Below, piece after piece: positions 50,334 to 58,956 of a stretch of 64,000 bases of DNA. Every line of letters begins with the position of its first letter. Position 1 is the stretch's first letter. The DNA is from Caldithrix abyssi DSM 13497 (GTDB lineage Bacteria > Calditrichota > Calditrichia > Calditrichales > Calditrichaceae), in the NCBI RefSeq assembly GCF_001886815.1, contig NZ_CP018099.1:3470501-3534500 (forward strand). The letters run 5' to 3'. Under the pieces are notes generated by a model, which did no database searches, was not told the origin of the DNA, and saw only the letters and a list, made by a program, of their open reading frames with translations. A program made the translations under genes and the position numbers.

Positions 50334-51739
50334 TGGATACGATTAAAAACCAGAAGCTATATGACGAAACCATCCGGTTAATGGCTGAATTGACGCCCAA
50401 GGCCATCGTAAAAGAACTGGACAAATACATCATCGGACAGGACAAGGCCAAGAAGATGGTGGCCATTGCCCTGCGCAACCGCTGGCGCCGTCAACAGGTG
50501 CGCCCGGAGCTGCGCGAAGAGATCATGCCCAATAATATCATTTTAATCGGCCCCACGGGTGTGGGGAAAACGGAAATTAGTCGTCGTCTGGCCAGACTTT
50601 CCAACGCTCCCTTTTTAAAGGTCGAAGCCTCAAAGTTTACCGAGGTCGGTTACGTGGGGCGCGATGTGGAATCCATGATCCGCGATCTGGTGGAAATTGG
50701 CGTTCAAATGGTGCGTGAAGAAAAGACTAAAGAGGTGGAGGCCAAAGCGCGCGAACAGGCCATTGAACGCGTGCTTGATCTGCTGCTTCCTCCCATCAGT
50801 CAGCGTCCTAAACCGGTCGGTGAAATGGAAGAGAGCGACGAACTGGAGTTACGCCACCAACGCACCCGCGAAAAACTGCGTTCCCAATTGCTGGCCGGTC
50901 AGCTGGACGATCGCATGGTAGAAATTGACACGCCGGCCGATTCGACGCCCATGATGCAGATCTTTTCGCCCATGGGCATCGAAGAGATGGGCTTGAATAT
51001 TCAGGAACTGTTTGGCGGCCTGATGCCCAAAAAGATGAAAAAGCGTAAAACCACGGTTTCGGAAGCCGTAAAAATCCTTACCCAACAGGAAGCGCAGAAA
51101 CTGATCGACATGGAAGAGGTGGTGCGCATTGCCGTGCACCGTGTGGAAAATTCCGGCATTATTTTTCTGGATGAAATTGACAAAATCGCCGGCCCGTCCA
51201 GCGGCAAACACGGTCCGGATGTCTCGCGCGAAGGAGTTCAGCGCGATTTACTGCCAGTGGTAGAAGGCACCTCCGTTCTCACCAAATACGGCATGGTTAA
51301 AACCGATCACATTCTGTTCATTGCGGCCGGCGCCTTTCATGTGAGCAAGCCGTCGGATTTAATACCTGAATTGCAGGGACGTTTTCCCATCCGCGTTGAG
51401 CTGAACAGCCTTACAGAAGATGACTTTGTGCGCATATTAACCGAGCCTAAAAACGCTCTTATCACTCAATATCAGGCCATGTTAGAAACCGAAGGCGTAA
51501 AACTGACCTTTACGGATGAGGCCATTCGTGAAATAGCCCGCATCGCAACGGTGGTAAATTCTCGCGCTGAAAACATCGGCGCCCGGCGTTTACACACCAT
51601 CCTTTCTACTCTGCTGGAGGAGATTCTGTTTGAAATTCCCGAGAAAAAGCAGGAAGAGCTGGTCATCGACAAAGAAATGGTCAGCAAAACTCTGGAAGCC
51701 ATCGTAGAGGACGAAGACCTGAGCCGGTATATTCTTTAA
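50333..51739 (+). CDS. hslU: HslU ATPase subunit of the HslUV protease
   Basis: A 468-residue AAA+ unfoldase: '[27 protein letters not shown]' is the conserved N-terminal stretch; Walker A is '[17 protein letters not shown]', with pore motif '[18 protein letters not shown]' (GYVG); Walker B is '[13 protein letters not shown]'. The I-domain lies at about residues 110-240, and the C-terminal tail ends 'EDLSRYIL', the conserved hook that activates HslV. It unfolds substrates and feeds them to HslV. Confidence 0.97.
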   Translation: MDTIKNQKLYDETIRLMAELTPKAIVKELDKYIIGQDKAKKMVAIALRNRWRRQQVRPELREEIMPNNIILIGPTGVGKTEISRRLARLSNAPFLKVEASKFTEVGYVGRDVESMIRDLVEIGVQMVREEKTKEVEAKAREQAIERVLDLLLPPISQRPKPVGEMEESDELELRHQRTREKLRSQLLAGQLDDRMVEIDTPADSTPMMQIFSPMGIEEMGLNIQELFGGLMPKKMKKRKTTVSEAVKILTQQEAQKLIDMEEVVRIAVHRVENSGIIFLDEIDKIAGPSSGKHGPDVSREGVQRDLLPVVEGTSVLTKYGMVKTDHILFIAAGAFHVSKPSDLIPELQGRFPIRVELNSLTEDDFVRILTEPKNALITQYQAMLETEGVKLTFTDEAIREIARIATVVNSRAENIGARRLHTILSTLLEEILFEIPEKKQEELVIDKEMVSKTLEAIVEDEDLSRYIL

Positions 51740-52131
51740 GCAGAGAAGGTCTTGTAGAGGAAGGACGCCGGCTTCCGACCAACAACACAGCGCGACGCAC
51801 GTTAGTTATTTAGACCTGATAGTATTATCCAGATGAGGGAATAGTGTAAATGACATAAACAATGAGGAATTACGAAAGAGTAAACTTTAAGTAGAAGTTT
51901 CAACAAAAACCACCTTGAAAAGCCGATATTTTTTGTAATTATAAGATTTCTCTCTCCGGCCAGAAAGCGGGAGAGAGAAATGACCAATTGCCGTTTTTGA
52001 AGAAATCTTACGAAGCTCGTTGTAAAATCCCCCATTCCCTGCCCATGGTTGTCTGATTATTTTCTATGTTGCGCCTGGTCTTTTTTTAACCTAACTTTAT
52101 CCTAAAACACGAACACAGGTACGATTGTCCA
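51740..52131. other. Gene-free interval with a hairpin
   Basis: 392 bp after hslU with no coding frame. A perfect 11-bp stem (TTTCTCTCTCC at 51947-51957, GGAGAGAGAAA at 51970-51980) with a 12-nt loop may end hslVU transcription, although it lies about 200 bp downstream. Confidence 0.4.
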
Positions 52132-52878
52132 ATGCCAAAAGATTACGCCGATGTCGATTACGCCAGCTTAACCACCGGCGATCGCAATCCAATTAAACGC
52201 CATTTACAAAAACTGCGTTTGCAGCACAGTTTACGCGCCTTAAAAAATGTACAAAAGAATTTTAACGGCGCCATCCTGGATTTTGGCGCAGGAAACGGCG
52301 AACTGTGTAAACAGATCAGCCTGCGCCTCCCCCATTGTACAATAGTGTGCTACGAACCTTCCGCTAAACTGCGCAGGCAGGCGGTTGAAAACACGCAAAA
52401 TTTTCCCAACATTACCGTGATCGGCAACCTGAAAGACAGCCCGGTGGCTACCTTTGATTTTATCTTTTGCCTGGAAGTATTCGAACATCTGCCCGACCAG
52501 CCCATGGAATCAGCCCTGAGCAACCTGCGATCTCTTTTGAAAAAAGAGGGAAAACTGATCATCGGCGTGCCCAACGAACTGTACCTGCCCGCGCTGCTTA
52601 AAGGTAGTTTGCGCCTCATGCGTCGTTACGGCGAGGTGGACGCCCGACCGCTCAATATTCTAAAGGCTTTTGTCGGTCAGCCACCCCAAACACGAGAAAT
52701 CGTTGCTTTTGACGGACTGCCTTACATCTTGCGTCACATGGGCTTTGATTATCGTACATTCCGAAAAAAAATCTTAAATCATTTTCAGATCAAACGCTCT
52801 TACGGCAGCCCGCTCCCCTTTTTGCCGATAGGCTTGAACTTTGAAGTGTATTTTATCTGTCAACACAAAGCGGAGTAA
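52132..52878 (+). CDS. Class I SAM-dependent methyltransferase
   Basis: A 248-residue methyltransferase. 'AILDFGAGNGELCKQI' is motif I (the SAM-binding glycine loop), 'VCYEPSAKLRRQA' the acidic residue that binds the SAM ribose, and 'TFDFIFCLEVFEHLPDQ' the post-loop typical of UbiE/Methyltransf_11 types. The substrate is unknown. The start has no strong ribosome site. It is followed after 3 bp by a second, different methyltransferase, so the two are probably translated together and act on one pathway. Confidence 0.8.
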   Translation: MPKDYADVDYASLTTGDRNPIKRHLQKLRLQHSLRALKNVQKNFNGAILDFGAGNGELCKQISLRLPHCTIVCYEPSAKLRRQAVENTQNFPNITVIGNLKDSPVATFDFIFCLEVFEHLPDQPMESALSNLRSLLKKEGKLIIGVPNELYLPALLKGSLRLMRRYGEVDARPLNILKAFVGQPPQTREIVAFDGLPYILRHMGFDYRTFRKKILNHFQIKRSYGSPLPFLPIGLNFEVYFICQHKAE

Positions 52879-52881
52879 ACA

Positions 52882-53613
52882 GTGGAATTGAAATATCAAA
52901 ATCACGTCAAACACTACCAGATTGATGCCCGGTATTTTGATTATTTTTCTTCGAACAAGTTTTTGGAGGACGAAATTGCCAGACGCTACCAGGCAATCGT
53001 TCACCTTTTAAAACCCACAGTCGGACAAAAAATTCTGGAAATTGGTAGCGGCGGCGGGCAACTTTTAAAACATTTACCGGCTGCCGATTTTTTTTACGTT
53101 CCGCTGGATCTGGCCTTAAGCAATCTTAAAAAGATCAAACAGCAATACACCCAAAAAAATCTGCCGGTTACAGGCGATGTTTTTGCCCTGCCTTTTCGCG
53201 CAAAATCATTTGATATCGTCATCATGGCCGAAGTGCTGGAGCATCTGGATCGTCCGCTCATTGCTTTAAAGGAGTGTCATCGGGTGTTAAAACAAGGCGG
53301 CCGACTGGTCCTTTCTGTTCCATATAAAGAAGTGATCCCATATTACATCTGCATCCATTGCAATAACCCAACGCCCAAAAACGGGCACCTCCATTCGTTC
53401 GATTTAACCAAATTGGAAGAATGGACTCAAAATGCCGGATTTGTTGCCCTTAAGTCCTCCAGATTCCTTAACAAAGCGTTCAATCGCCTGCACTTGAGCC
53501 TGGCCTTAAAAAATTTTCCATTTCCAATATGGAAACGGATTGACGGATTTTTTAATTTTTTGATTGACAGGCCCACTTCCCTAATTCTTCTTTGCAGGAA
53601 AAACAGCGAATGA
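52882..53613 (+). CDS. Class I SAM-dependent methyltransferase (second of pair)
   Basis: A 243-residue protein started by GTG 52882 with CGGAG upstream, the latter overlapping the end of the first gene. 'KILEIGSGGGQLLKHL' is motif I; 'YVPLDLALSNLKKI', 'VTGDVFALPFRAKSFDIVIMAEVLEHLDRP' and 'VLKQGGRLVLSVPYKE' are the later Methyltransf_11 blocks. A cluster of Cys/His (CIHCNNPTPKNGHLH) after the fold could bind metal. The substrate is unknown; sugar, lipid or quinone precursors are all possible. Confidence 0.8.
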   Translation: MELKYQNHVKHYQIDARYFDYFSSNKFLEDEIARRYQAIVHLLKPTVGQKILEIGSGGGQLLKHLPAADFFYVPLDLALSNLKKIKQQYTQKNLPVTGDVFALPFRAKSFDIVIMAEVLEHLDRPLIALKECHRVLKQGGRLVLSVPYKEVIPYYICIHCNNPTPKNGHLHSFDLTKLEEWTQNAGFVALKSSRFLNKAFNRLHLSLALKNFPFPIWKRIDGFFNFLIDRPTSLILLCRKNSE

Positions 53614-53711
53614 ACGAATTTGAGCGCAAGGCATTTAAATAGGAATATAAAATATTCTGAAACTGTTTAAAAATCAGGCAATAACACGTTTTTTTACAGA
53701 GAATACAGCAC

Positions 53712-53819
53712 ATGCAAAATAAATATCAAACAACAGATTGGTTGCCGACCACCGTAAAAGAGGCGCAGCAACGCGGCTGGGATGAACTGGACGTGATTCT
53801 CTTTTCCGGCGACGCCTAT
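53712..53819 (+). pseudogene. ygiQ: ygiQ 5' fragment, cut by IS insertion
   Basis: ATG 53712 opens MQNKYQTTDWLPTTVKEAQQ..., which matches the N-terminus of YgiQ-type radical-SAM proteins (DWLPTT-KE---RGWDELDVIL-SGDAY). Native sequence stops after Y36 at 53819; the frame then runs nine codons into the IS. Joined to 55856 after removing the IS and one 4-bp repeat, the frame reads straight on as GDAY-VDHPAFGTAVIG. Confidence 0.9.
53816..53819. repeat. 4-bp target duplication, left copy
   Basis: CTAT immediately left of the IS end, repeated at 55852-55855. Confidence 0.7.
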
Positions 53820-55851
53820 CCCATCTTGAACACTAAAACGGCTTAAGTTATTTAAAAACAACATGTCGTTCTTTTTTATTACCACTACAATATTTAAATT
53901 CTTATCTTTTTCATACCTAATGGCTTGGGCTTGATCTTAAATGCCTGCGCCATTAAATAATGGATCGCCTCCGGTTCGGTCGTATCTCTTATAACTAATA
54001 AATCTCCTTTCTGCGTTTTCATCTCCACGCTTACTCGCTGCTGTACGGAAAGTAATTCACGAATGGTTGTCCAGCGATGATAAACGCCTGCATCATGTAA
54101 TTGTTTTTGAAGACTTATCAATACATGAAAGGCTAAAATCGAAATGAAAATATGCCCTTCAATGCGTTTATCCTTCTGGTGAAAATTAGGCCTTAAGCCT
54201 AATTCACTCTTCAACGAGCGAAATCCATCCTCCACATCCGTTAAACTGATGTAGAGCTGCCAAATCTCACGATCCGTTAAATCCAGACGACTCGTCCGTA
54301 AATAATACGTGCCGGAAAATCGATCATCCATCTTTTGCTCATCTTTTATCTTCCAGCTGATCTCTGTCACGATACCATTGTGATGCTCAACCGTAATATC
54401 ATAAAAATAGGCCACCTTTGCATGACGTTCCTTTATGCGGCCAATGCGTTCTAAAACCTTGGGATATTTCTTCGTGCCTCGTTTCTTGTGCAAACTCTCC
54501 GCCGCATATTTCAACTCCGCCTCAAAGCGCTGCTGATGAAATTGTCGAATGGCTTCCTCTTTCTTTTGCCTTGAGGCGCTGCGACAGTATAAATAAAGCT
54601 CTTTATCCTTACGGTAAAGATAGGCTTCCACTTTATGGCGTTGATCGTGATTAATCTCTTTAAAAGCATTTTCTTCGATCTCGATTTCCGGTTTACTGCG
54701 TGAGACAACCAGATAGTCGTGTCCACGCTTTGTGATCAGTTGCAAGTTCTCTTCTGTGGCAATCCCGGCATCTAAAATAATCAATTTCCTGACTTTGCCG
54801 CCTATCGTATCCAGAATTTTAGACAAAGTCTCTGGTTCGGAAACATTGCCAGAGAAAAGACGACTCTCCTTGGGGAATCCATCCTCATCCAATACCAGGC
54901 CTAAAGTAACCAGGGGCATATCGTGACGCTTATCTTTACTACGTCCGCGAGCCTTGAGTTCACTGGTACGGCTACTCTCAAAATACGTATTGGTTAAATC
55001 GTACAGGATGATCTTTTCCTGCAAGGAAAATAACAGACGCTCTTGCTCTACTAAACCATTCTCGATTTTGTCCTTATGTTCTAATAATTGATCCGTAATT
55101 CGATAAAGTTTATTGTGAGAAAGTCTTGAAAGGTCTAACTCTAAAAGCTCATCGATGGCGCTTTGCTTTTTGACCCAGCGTAAGGTCGCCCATTCGCTTG
55201 AGGGGTGCACCAGGCGCCCAACGATCAACAGTTCGGCCAGTTTAATATCCTTCTCCTTAAAGCCCAGCTTTTTTAAAAGTTCATTGAACTTAAGCTTTCT
55301 TAACATCATCAAACTGATGTATTCGCCTCCTATACTGCGAGCATCTCTGAATTTGACAGAGCCCGTAAAAATGGTCTCGGTTTCCTGTGGGCTTTCTTTT
55401 TTTTCTACCTTTTCTTGTTTTAGTTTGTTTTGAATTAAAAGCGAGGCATAGCGCTGGGCTAATTGTTCAATTTGCTCATCCACTTCGATCAGTGAAGTTT
55501 GTCCGCTTATGATCTCTTCGATGCGATTGGCAAGTGTTTTCCATTGGTCTTTAGGAATGGTAAGCTTGCCCAGGTTGAGCAATTTTCTTTGTCTTGGGCC
55601 TTTTTCAGTACGATAGGATTCGACCAATTGATGGTAAACGAAGGTTTTATCGTACCCTTTATTCTTTTTTGTGACTTCTTTAATAAACATGTTCAAATAT
55701 AATCATATCAGTCAATTAAGTCAAGGGGGAAACCAATATAGTATGGGGCACTACAACGACATCTCGAAAACTCGATCCAAAAAAACCAATAACTTACAAA
55801 AACCGAAGGTGGAAATTTGGTGATTTGGGCTTAAATTTTGTTCAAGATGGG
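53820..55851 (-). mobile_element. Complete IS1634/IS4-superfamily insertion sequence (~2032 bp)
   Basis: The terminal inverted repeats are CCCATCTTGAACA at the left and its exact complement at the right, flanked by CTAT on both sides. It contains a single transposase gene on the minus strand. The host gene, ygiQ, is restored exactly when the element and one CTAT are removed. Confidence 0.9.
53894..55696 (-). CDS. IS1634-like DDE transposase
   Basis: A 600-residue transposase of the IS4-type DDE fold. First Asp in 'KIILYDLTNTYFESS', second Asp in 'KLIILDAGIATEENLQLI', Glu in the Y-(2)-R-(3)-E-(6)-K-like region 'LTDVEDGFRSLKSELGLRPNFHQKDKRIEGHIFI'. The long N-terminal region and overall length fit IS1634 members. 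No frameshift was seen, so it should be functional. Confidence 0.9.
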   Translation of the reverse strand: MNMFIKEVTKKNKGYDKTFVYHQLVESYRTEKGPRQRKLLNLGKLTIPKDQWKTLANRIEEIISGQTSLIEVDEQIEQLAQRYASLLIQNKLKQEKVEKKESPQETETIFTGSVKFRDARSIGGEYISLMMLRKLKFNELLKKLGFKEKDIKLAELLIVGRLVHPSSEWATLRWVKKQSAIDELLELDLSRLSHNKLYRITDQLLEHKDKIENGLVEQERLLFSLQEKIILYDLTNTYFESSRTSELKARGRSKDKRHDMPLVTLGLVLDEDGFPKESRLFSGNVSEPETLSKILDTIGGKVRKLIILDAGIATEENLQLITKRGHDYLVVSRSKPEIEIEENAFKEINHDQRHKVEAYLYRKDKELYLYCRSASRQKKEEAIRQFHQQRFEAELKYAAESLHKKRGTKKYPKVLERIGRIKERHAKVAYFYDITVEHHNGIVTEISWKIKDEQKMDDRFSGTYYLRTSRLDLTDREIWQLYISLTDVEDGFRSLKSELGLRPNFHQKDKRIEGHIFISILAFHVLISLQKQLHDAGVYHRWTTIRELLSVQQRVSVEMKTQKGDLLVIRDTTEPEAIHYLMAQAFKIKPKPLGMKKIRI

Positions 55852-55855
55852 CTAT
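55852..55855. repeat. 4-bp target duplication, right copy
   Basis: CTAT immediately right of the IS end. Confidence 0.7.
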
Positions 55856-57583
55856 GTGGATCATCCTGCCTTTGGCACGGCGGTTATCGGGCGCCTTATT
55901 GAAACCGAAGGGTTGCGCGTGGCCATTGTGCCTCAGCCCAACTGGCGCGACGACCTGCGCGATTTTAAGAAGTTTGGTCGGCCACGACTGTTTTTTGCCG
56001 TTACAGCCGGGGTAATGGATTCCATGGTCAACCATTACACGGCGCGCAAACGTCGCCGCTCAAACGATGCTTACACGCCTGGCGGTGTACCCGGCTTTCG
56101 CCCCGATTATCCCACCATTGTGTACACCAGCATTCTAAAAGAGCTTTTCCCTGAAGTTCCGGTGGTGATTGGCGGCGTGGAAGCCTCACTCAGACGCCTT
56201 ACGCATTACGATTACTGGGCCGATCGCCTTCGCCCTTCCATTTTGTTCGATTCCGGAGCGGATTTACTGATTTACGGCATGGGCGAACAGCCTCTACGTG
56301 AATTACTGCGTTTGCTCAAAAAAGGCGTACCCTTCCACACGCTTAAAACCATTCGTCAGACAGCCATTTTGTTAGACAGCCGCCAGCCGCCGCCAAAGGT
56401 AAAAAAATGGAACACGCTGGAATTGGCCTCTTTTGAAACCTGCTTAAAGGATAAAAAGGCCTTTGCCCGTAATTTTAAATTCATTGAAAAAGAATCCAAT
56501 ACGCTGGAGCCGGGAACGGTTCTGCTACAAAAAACAGCCAATAAAACGGTTTGGGTCAATCCGCCTTTTCCGGTTATGAGCGAAAAAGAAATGGACTACA
56601 TTTTCGACCTGCCTTACACGCGATTGCCGCATCCTAAATACAAGCGGCGCGGCCCCATTCCGGCTTACGAGATGATTCGTCATTCCATCAACATGCATCG
56701 CGGTTGCTTTGGCGGCTGCAGCTTTTGCACCATCTCCGCGCATCAGGGTAAGTTCATCGCCAGCCGTTCGAAAGAATCGATTTTAAAAGAAGCCAGAGCC
56801 ATCACGCAAATGCCTGATTTTAAAGGCTACATCAGCGATATGGGCGGGCCGTCGGCTAATATGTATCGGATGGCGGGTATTGATCTGGATTTGTGCAAAC
56901 AATGTAAGCGCGCCTCCTGCATTTTTCCCAATATCTGTTTCAACTTGAACATCGACCATCGTCCGATGATCGACATCTATCGTTCTGTTGCGCAAATTCC
57001 GGGAGTCAAAAAAGCCTTTGTCAGCAGCGGCATTCGCTATGACCTGCTGGTAAGCGATCAAAAAGCGTTCGATAAAAAGTACGGCCTGAGCGCCTATCTG
57101 GAGCAGGTGGTTCTACACCACGTTTCCGGACGTTTGAAGGTGGCGCCCGAACACACCTCAGAGCGTGTGCTGCGCATCATGCGCAAACCATCGTTTAAAA
57201 CGTTTTTTGCCTTTAAGAAAAAATTTGACGCCATCAATCGCAAATACCGATTAAAACAGCAATTGATTCCTTATTTTATTTCCAGCCATCCGGGCAGCGC
57301 TCTGGAAGACATGGCGGAACTGGCTGCCATAACCAAAGAGCTGGGATTTCATCTGGAACAGGTTCAGGATTTTACGCCCACGCCGATGACGTTGGCGACC
57401 GTGATTTATTACAGCGGTTACCATCCTTACACCCTGCAAAAAGTGTACACAGCGCACACTATAGAGGAGAAAACGGAACAGAATCGCTTTTTTTTCTGGT
57501 ACAAAAAGGAAAACAGAGGCTGGATCAGAAAGCAATTAAGCCGTATGCGGCGGCCTTATCTGTTAAAGAAATTATTGGGATAA
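55856..57583 (+). pseudogene. ygiQ: ygiQ 3' fragment (radical-SAM part), cut by IS insertion
   Basis: 575 codons of a UPF0313/YgiQ radical-SAM protein without its first 36 residues. The radical-SAM cysteines are intact (HRGCFGGCSFCTISAHQGK), as is a second cluster of cysteines ('LDLCKQCKRASCIFPNICFN'). 'HVSGRLKVAPEHTSERVL' and the C-terminal 'QVQDFTPTPMTLATVIYYSG' are family blocks. The IS right end supplies an in-frame ATG at 55847 (ATGGGCTAT...), so a shortened protein might still be made. It is called broken because of the missing start and N-terminal strand. YgiQ proteins are of unknown function. Confidence 0.85.
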
Positions 57584-57936
57584 ACATTTTTGCCGCCTGG
57601 CTGAAAGAATTTTCAATTATTTGACGTCAGGCCAAACCATCGAACATCCTATTGGCTTTAATATTTGTTGATGATCAGAAAAAAACATTCTTCCTGCCGG
57701 TAGTTTGCTCTGTAATGTTTCAGCGGGCTTGTTTCTGTCAAATCATGGAGTCTGTTAAAACGGGAAGAAGCGCGCACCTTAATGTGAATGCTGTAGGAAT
57801 AGCAGAAAAGACGGAACAACCAGGCCGCCGGGGAATTGATCGGTTTGCTTAATACCTGTTCAGATAGGTGGAGGCCAGAGGTTCATTCCCGCTTTTATGA
57901 CCGCGCCTGTAAATTTTTGTTGCATCGCATATTACG
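57584..57936. other. Gene-free interval
   Basis: About 350 bp between ygiQ and the ISL3 remnant. Short frames exist but none has a ribosome site, a recognisable product or consistent codon use. Confidence 0.4.
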
Positions 57937-58226
57937 ATTCTGCCCAGAGAACGTTGATGACCTTTACGCCGTGATCCTTGCATTTTATTCCTGGCATCTC
58001 GCAGATTACGTAATTCTTCATCTGGCAGGTATCTAAATAGTGCCATCTCTTTCTTCCGTGGTAAAAATAGATATCATATTCTCAACCATATTCAAGACAG
58101 GGGCTTTTTTGAGTTGTAAATAATTTCAATATCTACTTCTTCTTTTTCGACATGTAATTCAACGTTTGCCACTTGCCAGGGACTCGGAAGACCCAGTATC
58201 TGTTTGTATAATTCTTTATCTTTCAT
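57937..58226 (-). pseudogene. Degenerate ISL3-family transposase remnant (5' part)
   Basis: Reading from ATG 58226 on the minus strand gives MKDKELYKQILGLPSPWQVA..., then, after a frameshift and lost CPEC finger, 'RKRWHYLDTCQMKNYVICEM' and 'GIKCKDHGVKVINVLWAES'. This matches the first ~100 residues of the intact transposase at 19348-20580 with substitutions, so it is a different, older member. The rest of the gene is gone. Upstream, TTTTTTTTCAAGAATAG...AGTGCC (58251-58273) could be its worn inverted repeat. Confidence 0.85.
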
Positions 58227-58630
58227 AATTTCAATCTAAACATTATTTCTATTTTTTTTCAAGAATAGAAATAGTGCCATTAAAATTAATGCCCGTTCCT
58301 TTGTGCTAATGAAATTTAGAAAACGTACTGAGCCTCGTTCTTTGAATGAGTGTGGTTATAAAATAAAAGCACGCTGTGCTGAGTGTCGGTTAAGCAACTC
58401 AGGCAAAAATATACTTACGTGTAGGGCTGGAATTTGATTTTTACTATTTTAAAAAGAAAGTGGTTTTAGTTTGACTTTAAAAGCTCTTATTTTTAAAATG
58501 ATAAAACGTTAGCGACCTTTCTGTGGCAGGTAAAATTAAACTTTATTGCAACCAAACGTTCAACCAGACGCCCAGAGGTCAGGGCTGGTTAATCTTATCG
58601 TTGAGCGGCCAATAAGATAAAAGGGAAAAT
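58227..58630. other. Gene-free interval
   Basis: About 400 bp between the transposase remnant and the hsdM fragment, apart from the possible IS end at 58251-58273. No supported gene or RNA was recognised. Confidence 0.4.
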
Positions 58631-58905
58631 ATGGCAAACAAAAAACAAAACGGCGCCAATCTGGTCTTTGAAAACAAACTCTGGGAGATGGCCGATAAGC
58701 TGCGCGGTCACATGGACGTATCGGAATATAAGCATGTGGTACTGGGGTTGATCTTCTCCAAGTACATTTCCGATGCCTTTCAGTAGAAATACGAGGAGCT
58801 CAAAGGCCGACAGGAAACCGATTACACCGACCCGTAAGACCGCGCGACGAGTATCTGGCCGACAACATCTTCTGGGTGCCTCCCGAGGCCAGATGGAGCA
58901 CCTGC
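58631..58905 (+). pseudogene. Broken hsdM N-terminal fragment (different subfamily)
   Basis: ATG 58631 (after AAGGGA) opens [20 protein letters not shown] and runs as '[23 protein letters not shown]', the N-terminus of another type I HsdM subfamily. A TAG at 58784-58786 ends the frame; beyond it 'KYEELKGRQETDYTDP' and, after a further frameshift, 'DRDEYLADNIFWVPPEARWS' are still readable. The rest is replaced by the intact hsdM that follows. Confidence 0.85.
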
Positions 58906-58956
58906 GGGAAGACAGGCACCCGCAATTTATGCAACCTATGTAGAGGGGATTCTTAT

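Noticed and set aside
57652-57852. Short frames between ygiQ and the ISL3 remnant
   Set aside because: No ribosome site, no recognisable product, and in a region of decayed mobile DNA.
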